Source of the DNA: Avrilella dinanensis | GTDB taxonomy: Bacteria > Bacteroidota > Bacteroidia > Flavobacteriales > Flavobacteriaceae | DNA length: 64,000 bases | Direction: 5' to 3' | Assembly (NCBI RefSeq): GCF_002807015.1 | Contig: NZ_NIPO01000001.1 | Location: 246,962-310,961 of the forward strand | Shown: piece after piece, positions 56,315-64,000 of the stretch | How the letters are laid out: each line of letters begins with the position of its first letter | How positions within the stretch are numbered: the first letter of the stretch is position 1 | Position numbers and translations under genes: made by a program | The notes under the pieces: generated by a model | The model's database searches: none | Seen by the model: the letters and a program-made list of their open reading frames with translations, nothing else | Told to the model about the DNA's origin: nothing

Positions 56315-58420
56315 ATGAAGTCTTTAAAAATCGCTTTAGTCGGAAATCCAAACGTTGGAAAAACCTCCATATTCAACGCTTTAACGGGGCTAAATCAGCA
56401 CGTAGGTAACTACCCCGGAGTAACAATAGAACGCAAAGCCGGCACTACGCACCTGACCAAAGATATTAAAGCCACAGTGGTAGATTTGCCCGGAACTTAT
56501 TCTATAAACCCAAGCTCGAAAGATGAGGAAATAGCTCTGAAAGCTTTGTATGACCCGAATAATAAAGATTATCCGGATGTGGTGGTTGTGGTGGTTGAGG
56601 TTGAAAACCTGAAAAGGAACTTGTTGCTTTTTACACAAATTAAAGATTTAGGTTTTCCGACGATTTTGGCTTTGAACATGGCCGATCAAATGGACAAAAA
56701 GGGAATTTCCGTTAATGTAGGGTTGCTGGAACAAAAATTGCAAACCAAAATTGTCATGATTTCGGCACGAAAGAATGAAGGCATTGATATATTGAAACAA
56801 GCTGTTTTGGATTGTGACCAGAATGTAACCGAAAAGATTTTTGATTTAAAATCAATAGATGCAGGTTATTTCCAAACGTTGGAAATGCTTTATCCTAACC
56901 AGAATCCTTATAAAGTATGGCTTACACAAACTAAGGTGTTTGCGTTTGAAGGAATTAATCCGTTGGTTTCCAGTAATACTGAGTTACAAAAAAATGATAG
57001 TGAAATCAAAAGATTACAACACAAAGAAACGATTAAACGCTACCAGTTTATCAATGAAATTCTGAAAGAAACTTATGTAATAGATACGACGAAAGCCAAA
57101 GATTTCCGCATGCGTTTTGATCGCATTCTGACGCATAAATTCTGGGGCTATGTGATTTTTATGATAGTAATGTTGCTGATTTATGGTTCGGTTTTTGAGC
57201 TGGCGGCTTATCCGATGGATTTTGTGGACGGTTTGTTCTCTGATTTATCCGCATGGGTAAGTAGCGTATTGCCTGAGGGTAAATTAACCGGACTTATAGC
57301 AGACGGAATCATTGTAGGCTTGGGAGGCGTGATGATGTTTGTTCCGCAAATAGCTATTTTGTTTTTCCTGATTTCAATTCTGGAGGAAACCGGTTATATG
57401 AGTAGGGTCGTGTTCTTAATGGATAGATTGATGAGACCGTTTGGACTAAATGGTAAATCTGTAGTTCCGTTGGTGTCGGGAACCGCTTGTGCTATTCCCG
57501 CAATTATGGCAGCACGTAATATCGAAAACCCCAAAGAACGACTAATCACGATGTTGGTTACACCTTTTACGACCTGTTCGGCACGGATTCCGGTGTATAT
57601 CATCATTATTTCGCTAATTATCCCGCAAACTTATCTGTTAGGATTTATTCCGTTGCAGGCATTGGTAATGACCGGAATGTATCTGTTGGGATTTATAGGA
57701 GCGTTGGGAGCCGGCTGGGTTTTGAGCAAAGTTATCAAAGCCGACCGCAAGTCGTATTTTATCATTGAAATGCCTACCTATAAACTACCGATTCTGAAAA
57801 ACGTGCTGTTGAATATGTACGAAAAAGTGCTTTCATATATCGTTGGTGCCGGTAAAATTATTTTGGCATTATCGGTAGTGCTTTGGTTTTTGGGATCACA
57901 CGGACCTTCGGATACGTTTGGAAATGCAGAAGAAATTGTTACAGAGCGTCATGTTCAGCAAGAAACTTCGGCAGAGCAATTAGAGAATGCAATCGCAGAG
58001 TATGAGCTGGAACATTCCTATATCGGAATCATCGGACGTACAGTAGAGCCGGTATTTCGTCCATTAGGGTATGATTGGAAAGTGAGTATCGCGGTATTGA
58101 CTTCGTTTGCTGCCCGAGAAGTATTCGTAGGAAACCTGGCGGTGTTGTATAATCTGGGTGCAGACCTTGATGTGGAAGAAGACGGCGGAAGAATCGTTGA
58201 TACACTCGCCAAGGAGAAACGGGCAGATGGCACACCGGTTTACAGCTTTGCCATGGGAATTTCATTATTGTTGTTTTATGCATTTGCAATGCAATGTCTC
58301 TCTACCGTGGCTATAACGAAAAAAGAAACCAATTCGTGGAAATGGACTGTTTTTCAACTTGTTTTTATGACAGGTTTTGCTTATATTGTATCGTTGGTAG
58401 CCTATCAGATTTTGAAATGA
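56315..58420 (+). CDS. feoB: Ferrous iron transporter FeoB
   Basis: The 701-residue protein has a GTPase domain (GNPNVGKTSIFNAL, DLPGTYSINPSSKDE, LNMADQMD) and a membrane domain with about eight helices, including the gate pair SGTACAIPAIMAARNI (Cys) and VTPFTTCSARIPVYI (Cys). FeoB imports Fe2+. The long soluble segment at about 545-585 (QQETSAEQLENAIAEYE) is a feature of Bacteroidota FeoB. feoA and the small Cys-rich gene flank it. Confidence 0.96.
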   Translation: MKSLKIALVGNPNVGKTSIFNALTGLNQHVGNYPGVTIERKAGTTHLTKDIKATVVDLPGTYSINPSSKDEEIALKALYDPNNKDYPDVVVVVVEVENLKRNLLLFTQIKDLGFPTILALNMADQMDKKGISVNVGLLEQKLQTKIVMISARKNEGIDILKQAVLDCDQNVTEKIFDLKSIDAGYFQTLEMLYPNQNPYKVWLTQTKVFAFEGINPLVSSNTELQKNDSEIKRLQHKETIKRYQFINEILKETYVIDTTKAKDFRMRFDRILTHKFWGYVIFMIVMLLIYGSVFELAAYPMDFVDGLFSDLSAWVSSVLPEGKLTGLIADGIIVGLGGVMMFVPQIAILFFLISILEETGYMSRVVFLMDRLMRPFGLNGKSVVPLVSGTACAIPAIMAARNIENPKERLITMLVTPFTTCSARIPVYIIIISLIIPQTYLLGFIPLQALVMTGMYLLGFIGALGAGWVLSKVIKADRKSYFIIEMPTYKLPILKNVLLNMYEKVLSYIVGAGKIILALSVVLWFLGSHGPSDTFGNAEEIVTERHVQQETSAEQLENAIAEYELEHSYIGIIGRTVEPVFRPLGYDWKVSIAVLTSFAAREVFVGNLAVLYNLGADLDVEEDGGRIVDTLAKEKRADGTPVYSFAMGISLLLFYAFAMQCLSTVAITKKETNSWKWTVFQLVFMTGFAYIVSLVAYQILK

Positions 58421-58450
58421 TGATTAGCTAACTCATTAACAAATAACGAA

Positions 58451-58570
58451 ATGCAAGACATAATTGTATATGTTTTATTAATTATCGCAGTTGCTTTTCT
58501 ATTGCGGAAGTTTGTCTTTAAGAAGAAAGGCAAAGGAGGTTGTGATAATGGAAATTGTGGCTGTGGGTAA
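58451..58570 (+). CDS. FeoB-associated Cys-rich membrane protein (39 aa)
   Basis: ATG 58451 to TAA 58568-58570 encodes MQDIIVYVLLIIAVAFLLRK followed by a Lys/Gly-rich tail with four residues CxxxxCxC (CDNGNCGCG). One membrane helix plus a Cys-rich end is the layout of the small proteins that follow feoB in many genomes. The Cys-rich end may bind iron or another metal. It starts 30 bp after feoB. No clear terminator follows. Confidence 0.82.
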   Translation: MQDIIVYVLLIIAVAFLLRKFVFKKKGKGGCDNGNCGCG

Positions 58571-58702
58571 GAAACCGTCCGGCTGCATTTTTCTAGTTAT
58601 TTCTTTGAGAAAAAAACTAAATTTTCTCTAAGCTAAAATCTTAATCTCCTGCCAGATTTTCTCTGTGCACATTGCATAACGCTATAATCGGAATTTAGCT
58701 CA

Positions 58703-59686
58703 TTAAAACTTGTTAGGCGGTTGGTTAATTTTGTCAAAATAAGTTACACTATCTTTAATTGCGGTATCTAAAGAGCTATACCTCATATTTAAATCAGAAA
58801 TAGACTTTTTATTGCTGTAATAATTTTTTAGACAAAGTGTTTGCATATTAGGAAAACTTAAACTCGTCCGGATATTGAGTTTTCGCAAGCCATTTCCTAT
58901 TATACCCAACGCCAACAGCAATAATTTAGGTATGGGTATCAAAAATGATTTTTGTTGGGTAATATGGGTTAGCTTGCTGAAAAAATCTTTATAGGATAAA
59001 TTTTCTCCGGCAATTAAGTATTTTTCTTTTTCTGTTCCGTTTTCGAAACTCTTGGTAATCGCATTCACTACATCTTTTACAGCAACGAAATTTTTACCTC
59101 CGGGAGGGTAAAAAATAAACTTTTTATTCATTCCCATCAATATGATTTTTCCTGAACTGGGCTTGCTGTCAAATGCTCCTATCATAAAGGTCGGATTCAG
59201 AATCTTGACCTTTGTATCACTCTCCTGAGTGAGTAAATACTTCTCGGCTTTCAACTTGCTTTGGGCATAGTAAAGTTGGTTAAAAGGCTTTTTTATGCTT
59301 TGGGACTCTGTTCCTAAGTGTTTTGCACAGCCATGACCTATCGTGTTTGCCGTACTGATAAAAATAAATTGAGATACATGATTTACCAACGACTTTTCAA
59401 ACAACCTTTTAGTCGCCTGATAATTGATTTTATCATAATCTGAATATTGAAGTAAGTTCGTTGCGGTCTCTGCGGCAATATGCACGACGATTTCTGCATC
59501 GTTCAGATAATCATCATAATTGCCCCAGAGATCCATTTGGATCAACTCCAGGTTTTGATTTCTCTTTCCGACATAACCCTCCGGATTTCGAACGATGGCT
59601 TTTATCTGATGTCCTTGTTCCAACAATTCATTGGCCAAATTAGTGCCGAGTAATCCGGTAATTCCCGTAATGAATATTTTTTTCAT
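58703..59686 (-). CDS. NAD-dependent epimerase/dehydratase-like protein
   Basis: The 327-residue protein (start at 59686, the ATG in an ATGA overlap with the SDR gene) has the extended-SDR fold: KKIFITGITGLLGTNLANEL, IVVHIAAETATNLLQYSDYD and FIFISTANTIGH with active-site YAQSKLKAEKYL. The Tyr-x3-Lys motif is present. Substrate unknown; paired with the SDR gene and with an AraC-type regulator upstream. Confidence 0.85.
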   Translation of the reverse strand: MKKIFITGITGLLGTNLANELLEQGHQIKAIVRNPEGYVGKRNQNLELIQMDLWGNYDDYLNDAEIVVHIAAETATNLLQYSDYDKINYQATKRLFEKSLVNHVSQFIFISTANTIGHGCAKHLGTESQSIKKPFNQLYYAQSKLKAEKYLLTQESDTKVKILNPTFMIGAFDSKPSSGKIILMGMNKKFIFYPPGGKNFVAVKDVVNAITKSFENGTEKEKYLIAGENLSYKDFFSKLTHITQQKSFLIPIPKLLLLALGIIGNGLRKLNIRTSLSFPNMQTLCLKNYYSNKKSISDLNMRYSSLDTAIKDSVTYFDKINQPPNKF

Positions 59687-60468
59687 AGTTTTATTTCTAA
59701 CTCCTTTTTTATTTTGTTTGTAAGCATGGGTAGTTTTATCCATATAGGCATAATTTTTAAAAACAGCCAGCTCATGTGATTTACCATAATTACGGTATCT
59801 CGTTTTTGTATTTGACGGATGCAATATCGTGCAACTTTGTCCGGGTTCAGAGAGGTTTTTTCTGCAAAAAAACCTTGTTCCTTGATTCTTTTTTTTACTT
59901 CATCATTGGTTTTCATAGGACCAGGATTAACTACGCTAACAAAAACATTTGTGTTTTTAAGCTCCTGATAAAGTCCGCGAGAGAAGGAATGTACAAAAGC
60001 CTTAGACGCCGGATACACCGTTTTATAGCCAATTGGCGAAAAAGCAGCAAGGCTGGAAACGTTCAAAATATAAGATTGGTGTTGTCGTTTGAGATTGGGC
60101 AGTAACTGGTGGGTAAGCATCGATGTGGCCATAACATTTATTTGTATGATTTTTTCGATATAATTTGATGAAACCTCATCAAACTTTTTGGTACCGCCCA
60201 CGCCGGCATTGTTTATCAAAAAGTTGATTTCAAAATGGTCATTGAGCCACTTAGCAAGCTTTAATACGTTGCTATTAATACTCAGGTCAGTTTCATAATA
60301 TATTGCTTTTATACCAAATTCTTTTTCAAGATTGAGGCATAATCCGGATAAATTTTCATCAGGTAAACTGATTAAAATCAAATTTTTTCTTTGTCTTGCA
60401 AACTCTTTGGCAAATGATTTGCCCAAACCTTGACTTGCTCCTGTGATTACTGCAAATAAATTACTCAT
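59683..60468 (-). CDS. Short-chain dehydrogenase/reductase
   Basis: The 261-residue classical SDR has the cofactor motif FAVITGASQGLGKSFAKEFA, NNAGVGG, a catalytic Ser in LNVSSLAAFSP and YPASKAFVHSF (YxxxK). It ends with a hydrophobic segment near the C-terminus, suggesting membrane association. Start at 60468 is chosen over 60510 because the -7 element lies between them. It overlaps the epimerase gene by 4 bp. Confidence 0.9.
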   Translation of the reverse strand: MSNLFAVITGASQGLGKSFAKEFARQRKNLILISLPDENLSGLCLNLEKEFGIKAIYYETDLSINSNVLKLAKWLNDHFEINFLINNAGVGGTKKFDEVSSNYIEKIIQINVMATSMLTHQLLPNLKRQHQSYILNVSSLAAFSPIGYKTVYPASKAFVHSFSRGLYQELKNTNVFVSVVNPGPMKTNDEVKKRIKEQGFFAEKTSLNPDKVARYCIRQIQKRDTVIMVNHMSWLFLKIMPIWIKLPMLTNKIKKELEIKL

Positions 60469-60494
60469 TGATAATAAGAATAAGTTGATTGCAG

Positions 60495-60502
60495 CAAAAT
60501 TA
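60495..60502 (-). promoter_or_regulatory. -7 element TAATTTTG for the SDR-epimerase operon
   Basis: CAAAATTA on the plus strand reads TAATTTTG on the minus strand, 27 bp before the SDR start at 60468. Confidence 0.5.
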
Positions 60503-60600
60503 GAACGCAAGGAGGTTATTAATGCTCTTACTTATCCATCAGAACAACTTTTTGGAAATTGTTGTAAATGTAATATTATCAGTGCTTTAAAAGTTCTTGT

Positions 60601-61704
60601 TTATAATTTTGAACGATTTTTTTTGTATTCACTCGGGGTATATGTAGTCATTTTTTTAAATGTGGTATTAAATGCCGTTTTTGAATTGAACCCAGATTCA
60701 TAACCTATTGCAATCATAGTCAAATGATCGTATTTTGAATCTATAAGTAATTCTTCAGCCTTTTTCACTCTGTATTTATTAATGAAATAAAAGAAGTTTT
60801 CTCCAAATCCTGTATTTAAAACATAGGAAAGCTGATGACTCGTGATGTTTAACTTTTCTGCTAATTTTAGAAGATTCAACTCATTATCTAAATAGGGTTG
60901 TTCTTCCTTCATCAAAGTCAAAATAGCCGCTTGGATTGTTTCAAGTTCTCTATCATCAACCCGTTTTATTTTTTCTTCATCATTTCTTTCTTCCTGAGAA
61001 ACTTTATTAATAACGGTTTCATTTATATTCAACCCTTTGGGGTAAATCTCTTTTTGTTTTATCGAATAGTGGGCAACTAAATAAACAACAACAAGAAAAT
61101 ATATATTGATGTAAATATTTAATTTATCGGCAGTGAAAAAGAGGTTATATCCTAGTATTAACAATGCTGAAGCAATAAAAGAATAGATAATATACTTTAT
61201 CCATCGTAAGTCGATTGACTCTGTATCTGAGGCAAAAAGCTCAATGTTTTTTTGATGTTTTTTGACCTTTATATATGCTAATACGGTATAAAACAAAGAA
61301 TGACTCATAAAAAAGCAAACATATAAAAGGCTAAATATGCTTTTATTTAGCTTTGGTTTGCATAATAGTAAAATAAAGAATATAGATGGTGCAATTAGAA
61401 ACCAAATGTCTTTTTTCGAGTATTTATAACGCGGATTGGTATAAAACTTTACGCTCATATAAAAAGTGAGCGGTACTAAATACTGCAACATCCTTAACGT
61501 GATGATTATTGGACTGTTTTTCTCATATTCTTCAGGAATTATCATTTCGTCTAACCAAAAGGTGGACCATAAAAAGAGGAAGATGCCAAAGTAAATATTT
61601 GCTTTCTTGTTAACGTTAGTAGCATGAGTTAAATGCAGGAAAGATAACAATAACAAACCTCCGACGATAAATGATATGACCATTGAATTAAAGTCCATAG
61701 ACAA
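60601..61704 (-). CDS. AraC-type regulator with N-terminal membrane domain
   Basis: The 367-residue protein has about seven predicted membrane helices in residues 5-215, then a linker and a C-terminal AraC HTH (EEQPYLDNELNLLKLAEKL, SHQLSYVLNTGFGENFFYFINKYR, DHLTMIAIGYESGFNSKTAFN, TPSEYKKNRSKL). This 7TM-plus-AraC layout is typical of Bacteroidota membrane-tethered regulators. It is upstream of the SDR-epimerase operon on the same strand, so it may control those genes. Confidence 0.88.
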   Translation of the reverse strand: MSMDFNSMVISFIVGGLLLLSFLHLTHATNVNKKANIYFGIFLFLWSTFWLDEMIIPEEYEKNSPIIITLRMLQYLVPLTFYMSVKFYTNPRYKYSKKDIWFLIAPSIFFILLLCKPKLNKSIFSLLYVCFFMSHSLFYTVLAYIKVKKHQKNIELFASDTESIDLRWIKYIIYSFIASALLILGYNLFFTADKLNIYINIYFLVVVYLVAHYSIKQKEIYPKGLNINETVINKVSQEERNDEEKIKRVDDRELETIQAAILTLMKEEQPYLDNELNLLKLAEKLNITSHQLSYVLNTGFGENFFYFINKYRVKKAEELLIDSKYDHLTMIAIGYESGFNSKTAFNTTFKKMTTYTPSEYKKNRSKL

Positions 61705-61933
61705 AAAATTATTGGACTAAATTACTTAAAAAAAGACTAAGTGATTAATCGTATGTTAAAACATTTTTTGTAATTTACTCTGGATAATCAATTTTTATAT
61801 TGTCAATATTTTTATTGAAACCAAACTGACGGGGACGTTCAATGACTGTTACTGTGATTGTTCATCTCGTTTTTAAATATGCCGGTTATGCTAATAAACC
61901 AAGGTAGCATCTATAGGAAAATTAGTTACAAAA
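61705..61933. other. Gene-free interval before the thioesterase terminator
   Basis: This stretch holds short open frames only and no strong repeat; the terminator at 61934 marks its right end. Confidence 0.4.
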
Positions 61934-61958
61934 TAACCCCAGAATATGCCTGGGGTTA
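61934..61958 (-). terminator. Intrinsic terminator after the thioesterase gene
   Basis: TAACCCCAG (61934-61942) pairs with CTGGGGTTA (61950-61958). On the minus strand a TTTT tract follows. Confidence 0.8.
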
Positions 61959-61981
61959 CTTTATATGTGGAAATGTATAGC

Positions 61982-62494
61982 TTATTCTGCGAAAAGAGCC
62001 TTTAACTCTGTGGCTTCGTTGGCTTTCATTTTTCCGGACAAAACCAAGCTGAGTTGCTTGCGTCTCAGAGCAGCTTCGAAGCGTTCTTTTTCCAAATCGG
62101 TTTCAGGTTGTATTTGTGGTATTTCGACTGGTTTTCCCATTTCGTCCACCGCAACAAAGGTGTAAATCGCTTCATTGGCTTTAAGACGACTGCCGGATTC
62201 ACGATCCTCTATCCAAACGTCAAGAAATATCTCCATTGAGCTCCTGAAAGCTCTTGAAACTTTGGCTTCGATAGTGACTACACTGCCCAACGGAATGGCA
62301 TTGTTGAACGCCACATTATTGACCGATGCGGTAACGCATATTCTTCGGGAGTGCCTACGGGCAGTGATGCTGGCTGCTCTGTCCATTCTTGCCAGAAGTT
62401 CTCCGCCAAACAGATTATTCAACGGATTGGTTTCTCCGGGCAATACCATATCTGTCATGATGGTAATGGACTCAGAAGGAGTTTTTATTGTCAT
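61982..62494 (-). CDS. Acyl-CoA thioesterase, hotdog fold
   Basis: The 170-residue protein shows the YciA/Acot-type hotdog: MVLPGETNPLNNLFGGELLARMDRAASITARRHS is the hallmark (PGETNPLNNLFGGELL), with VTASVNNVAFNNAIPLGSVVTIEA and AIYTFVAVDEMGKP. It hydrolyses acyl-CoA to CoA and fatty acid; chain-length preference unknown. A -7 element (62505-62512) lies 11 bp from the start. Confidence 0.92.
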   Translation of the reverse strand: MTIKTPSESITIMTDMVLPGETNPLNNLFGGELLARMDRAASITARRHSRRICVTASVNNVAFNNAIPLGSVVTIEAKVSRAFRSSMEIFLDVWIEDRESGSRLKANEAIYTFVAVDEMGKPVEIPQIQPETDLEKERFEAALRRKQLSLVLSGKMKANEATELKALFAE

Positions 62495-62504
62495 TGTTTT
62501 TTTG

Positions 62505-62512
62505 CAAAGATA
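62505..62512 (-). promoter_or_regulatory. -7 element TATCTTTG for the thioesterase gene
   Basis: CAAAGATA on the plus strand is TATCTTTG on the minus strand, only 10 bp before the start codon. Confidence 0.45.
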
Positions 62513-62590
62513 AAAAACCCCCTCGATTTTAGAACTGTTTAAGCCGGTCTTGTAACAAATATTTTTGAGATGATTTTTTTCTTACACTAA

Positions 62591-62667
62591 GAGCCTGTTT
62601 AAAATTTGCCTTGTTCTAAACAAAAAATAACCTATAAACATTTTTACAATACAAATTTAACAGGCTC
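62591..62667. repeat. MITE-like element, 77 bp, with terminal inverted repeats
   Basis: The left end GAGCCTGTTTAAAATTTG (62591-62608) matches the reverse complement of the right end (ACAAATTTAACAGGCTC, 62651-62667) with small indels. TAA directly flanks both ends (62588-62590 and 62668-62670), looking like a target-site duplication. It is non-coding and lies between the thioesterase and aminopeptidase P genes. Isolated ends of the same sequence occur at 25709 and 52966. Confidence 0.7.
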
Positions 62668-62679
62668 TAAGGAAAACCA

Positions 62680-63969
62680 TCAATTCATCAAATCTTCAAT
62701 TTCATCAGCTTCCAACGGAATGTTTTTCATAAGATTTAATGGCGTTCCGCTGTTTGTGACAACATAATTGTCTTCCAGGCGAATACCAAAACCTTCTGCG
62801 GGAATATAGAATCCCGGTTCGATAGTAAATACCATTCCCGGAACAAAATCATCGGTAAGAATACCGTAATCGTGTGTGTCTAAGCCCATATGGTGGGACG
62901 TTCCGTGCATCATATATTTTTTGTAAGCCGGCCAGTCCGGGTCTTCGTTTTGCACATCGGCTTTGTCCAGCAATCCCAAACCTAATAGTTCAGATGTATA
63001 GATTTTGCCTAATTCCTTATGATAATCATACCAGTTTGTGCCGGGAGCCAATAGTTTTTCAGCCTCTTTTTTGCATCTCAGCACCGCTTCGTACACCTCA
63101 CGCTGGCGAGCAGTGAATCTTCCGTTAACAGGAATTGTACGGCTCATGTCAGAAGAATAATTCGCATATTCGGCAGCCACGTCAAACAAAATCAAATCAC
63201 CATCTTTGCATTGCTGGTTATTTTCAATATAATGTAATACATTCGCATTGTTTCCAGAGGCGATAATCGGCGTGTAGGCAAAACCTTTGGAGCGGTTTCT
63301 CAGAAATTCATGGGCAAATTCCGCCTCAATTTCATATTCCCAAACACCCGGTTTCACGAAGTCGAGAATTCTTCTGAATCCTTTTTCTGTGATATTACAA
63401 GCGTGCTGAATCAGGTCAATTTCTTCCTGCTCTTTTACCGAACGCAAACGTTGCAAAATAGGATTTGACCGCAAATAATTGTGTCCCGGATAATCCTGTT
63501 TCATTTTTTTGATGAATCGGTCTTCCCGGGTTTCTGTTTCCACGCCGGCACGATAATGCTCATTGGTGTTGATATAAACATTTTCGGCTTCCACCATCAG
63601 TTTCCTGAATATGGACGGAAAGTCGGACAACCAATAAATCGTCTGTATTCCGGTGTTTTCTCGAGCTTTCTCTTTGGTCAGTTTTTCGCCTTCCCAAATA
63701 GCGATATGCTCATTGGTTTCCCGAAGAAAAAGCACTTCGCGGTGTTTCGCTTCAAAAGCGTCCGGAAAAATAACCAGGATAGATTCTTCTTGGTCAACAC
63801 CCGACAGGTAAAAAATATCCCGATGCTGGGCAAATGGTAAAGTGGAGTCTGCCGAGACCGGATAAATATCGTTGGAGTTTAAAACAGCCAAACTTTGCGG
63901 AGCCATTTGTGCTGCGAATTTTTTTCTGTTTTTGATAAATAAATCAGGGTTTATTGTGTGATATTTCAT
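62680..63969 (-). CDS. pepP: Xaa-Pro aminopeptidase (aminopeptidase P, M24B)
   Basis: The 429-residue protein has the aminopeptidase P N-terminal domain (to about 165) and the pita-bread catalytic domain. Metal ligands: Asp in LILFDVAAEYANYSSDMSRT (two Asp), His in MMHGTSHHMGLDTHDYG, Glu in MVFTIEPGFYIPAEG and Glu in RLEDNYVV. It removes N-terminal residues ahead of Pro. Cytoplasmic, monocistronic, with a -7 element at the right edge of the window. Confidence 0.95.
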   Translation of the reverse strand: MKYHTINPDLFIKNRKKFAAQMAPQSLAVLNSNDIYPVSADSTLPFAQHRDIFYLSGVDQEESILVIFPDAFEAKHREVLFLRETNEHIAIWEGEKLTKEKARENTGIQTIYWLSDFPSIFRKLMVEAENVYINTNEHYRAGVETETREDRFIKKMKQDYPGHNYLRSNPILQRLRSVKEQEEIDLIQHACNITEKGFRRILDFVKPGVWEYEIEAEFAHEFLRNRSKGFAYTPIIASGNNANVLHYIENNQQCKDGDLILFDVAAEYANYSSDMSRTIPVNGRFTARQREVYEAVLRCKKEAEKLLAPGTNWYDYHKELGKIYTSELLGLGLLDKADVQNEDPDWPAYKKYMMHGTSHHMGLDTHDYGILTDDFVPGMVFTIEPGFYIPAEGFGIRLEDNYVVTNSGTPLNLMKNIPLEADEIEDLMN

Positions 63970-63990
63970 AGAAAAATGGTTTTATACACC

Positions 63991-63998
63991 CAAAGTTA
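63991..63998 (-). promoter_or_regulatory. -7 element TAACTTTG for pepP
   Basis: CAAAGTTA on the plus strand reads TAACTTTG on the minus strand, 21 bp before the pepP start. The window ends before any -33 box. Confidence 0.5.
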
Positions 63999-64000
63999 CG

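Overview
The window looks like chromosome from a member of the Bacteroidota, most likely family Flavobacteriaceae. Three secreted proteins carry type IX secretion (T9SS) C-terminal sorting domains. Many genes belong to Bacteroidota-restricted families (DUF2480, DUF3078, DUF4254, DUF6327, DUF6341, DUF6427). Promoters use the Bacteroidota sigma-70 pattern (TAnnTTTG at about -7, sometimes TTG/TTTG 17-21 bp upstream) with little Shine-Dalgarno signal. The sequence is AT-rich throughout. The genus cannot be fixed from the sequence alone.

Layout. 1-8,200: envelope genes (RlpA-like, a Gcr-type membrane protein, a lipoprotein), pckA and a secreted T9SS nuclease-like protein. 8,200-17,400: saccharopine dehydrogenase-like enzyme, a repeat-rich gap, a YtxH/holin-like/DUF6327 envelope operon, recX, a JmjC-like cupin, a nitroreductase, an M1 peptidase and a 2Fe-2S oxidoreductase. 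17,480-22,010: a frameshifted secreted protein, then the haem uptake operon hmuTUVS (order on the minus strand). 22,150-25,660: sufS-sufE-sufT-DUF2480, then a DUF3078 outer-membrane protein. 25,700-28,650: a toxin-like lipoprotein with two small membrane genes and a facing XRE regulator. 28,655-33,600: tex, a yoeB/yefM toxin-antitoxin pair, doxX and a T9SS beta-propeller protein. 33,740-38,370: purD, small membrane proteins, DUF4254 and a GT9 glycosyltransferase. 38,390-44,330: a region I read as the replication-origin neighbourhood: a 750-bp gene-free AT-rich stretch with DnaA-box-like sites, then lysC-lysA, ybeY and mnmG with three parS-like sites. 44,340-64,000: methyltransferase, OmpH/Skp, a Pif1-like helicase, an S8 peptidase, tRNA-Cys, folB, an M13 peptidase, purF, a PfkB kinase, feoAB with a small Cys-rich protein, an SDR/epimerase pair with an AraC-type regulator, a thioesterase and aminopeptidase P.

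The most interesting items are these. (1) An apparent ribosome-mediated attenuator ahead of lysC-lysA: a 19-codon leader peptide with a KKQKK run, an intrinsic terminator, and a 7-nt antiterminator complement that overlaps the leader stop codon. (2) A candidate oriC with clustered DnaA-box-like sites, 4-6 kb from three parS-like sites around mnmG, one of them inside the last codons of ybeY. (3) A candidate toxin-immunity locus, with a Gly-rich linker in the lipoprotein and two diverged tandem membrane genes behind it. (4) TGTACA-type operator sites, 12 bp apart, at the yefM promoter. (5) A MITE-like element and several dispersed palindromes. All calls come from reading the sequence and family knowledge; no search or folding calculation was run.
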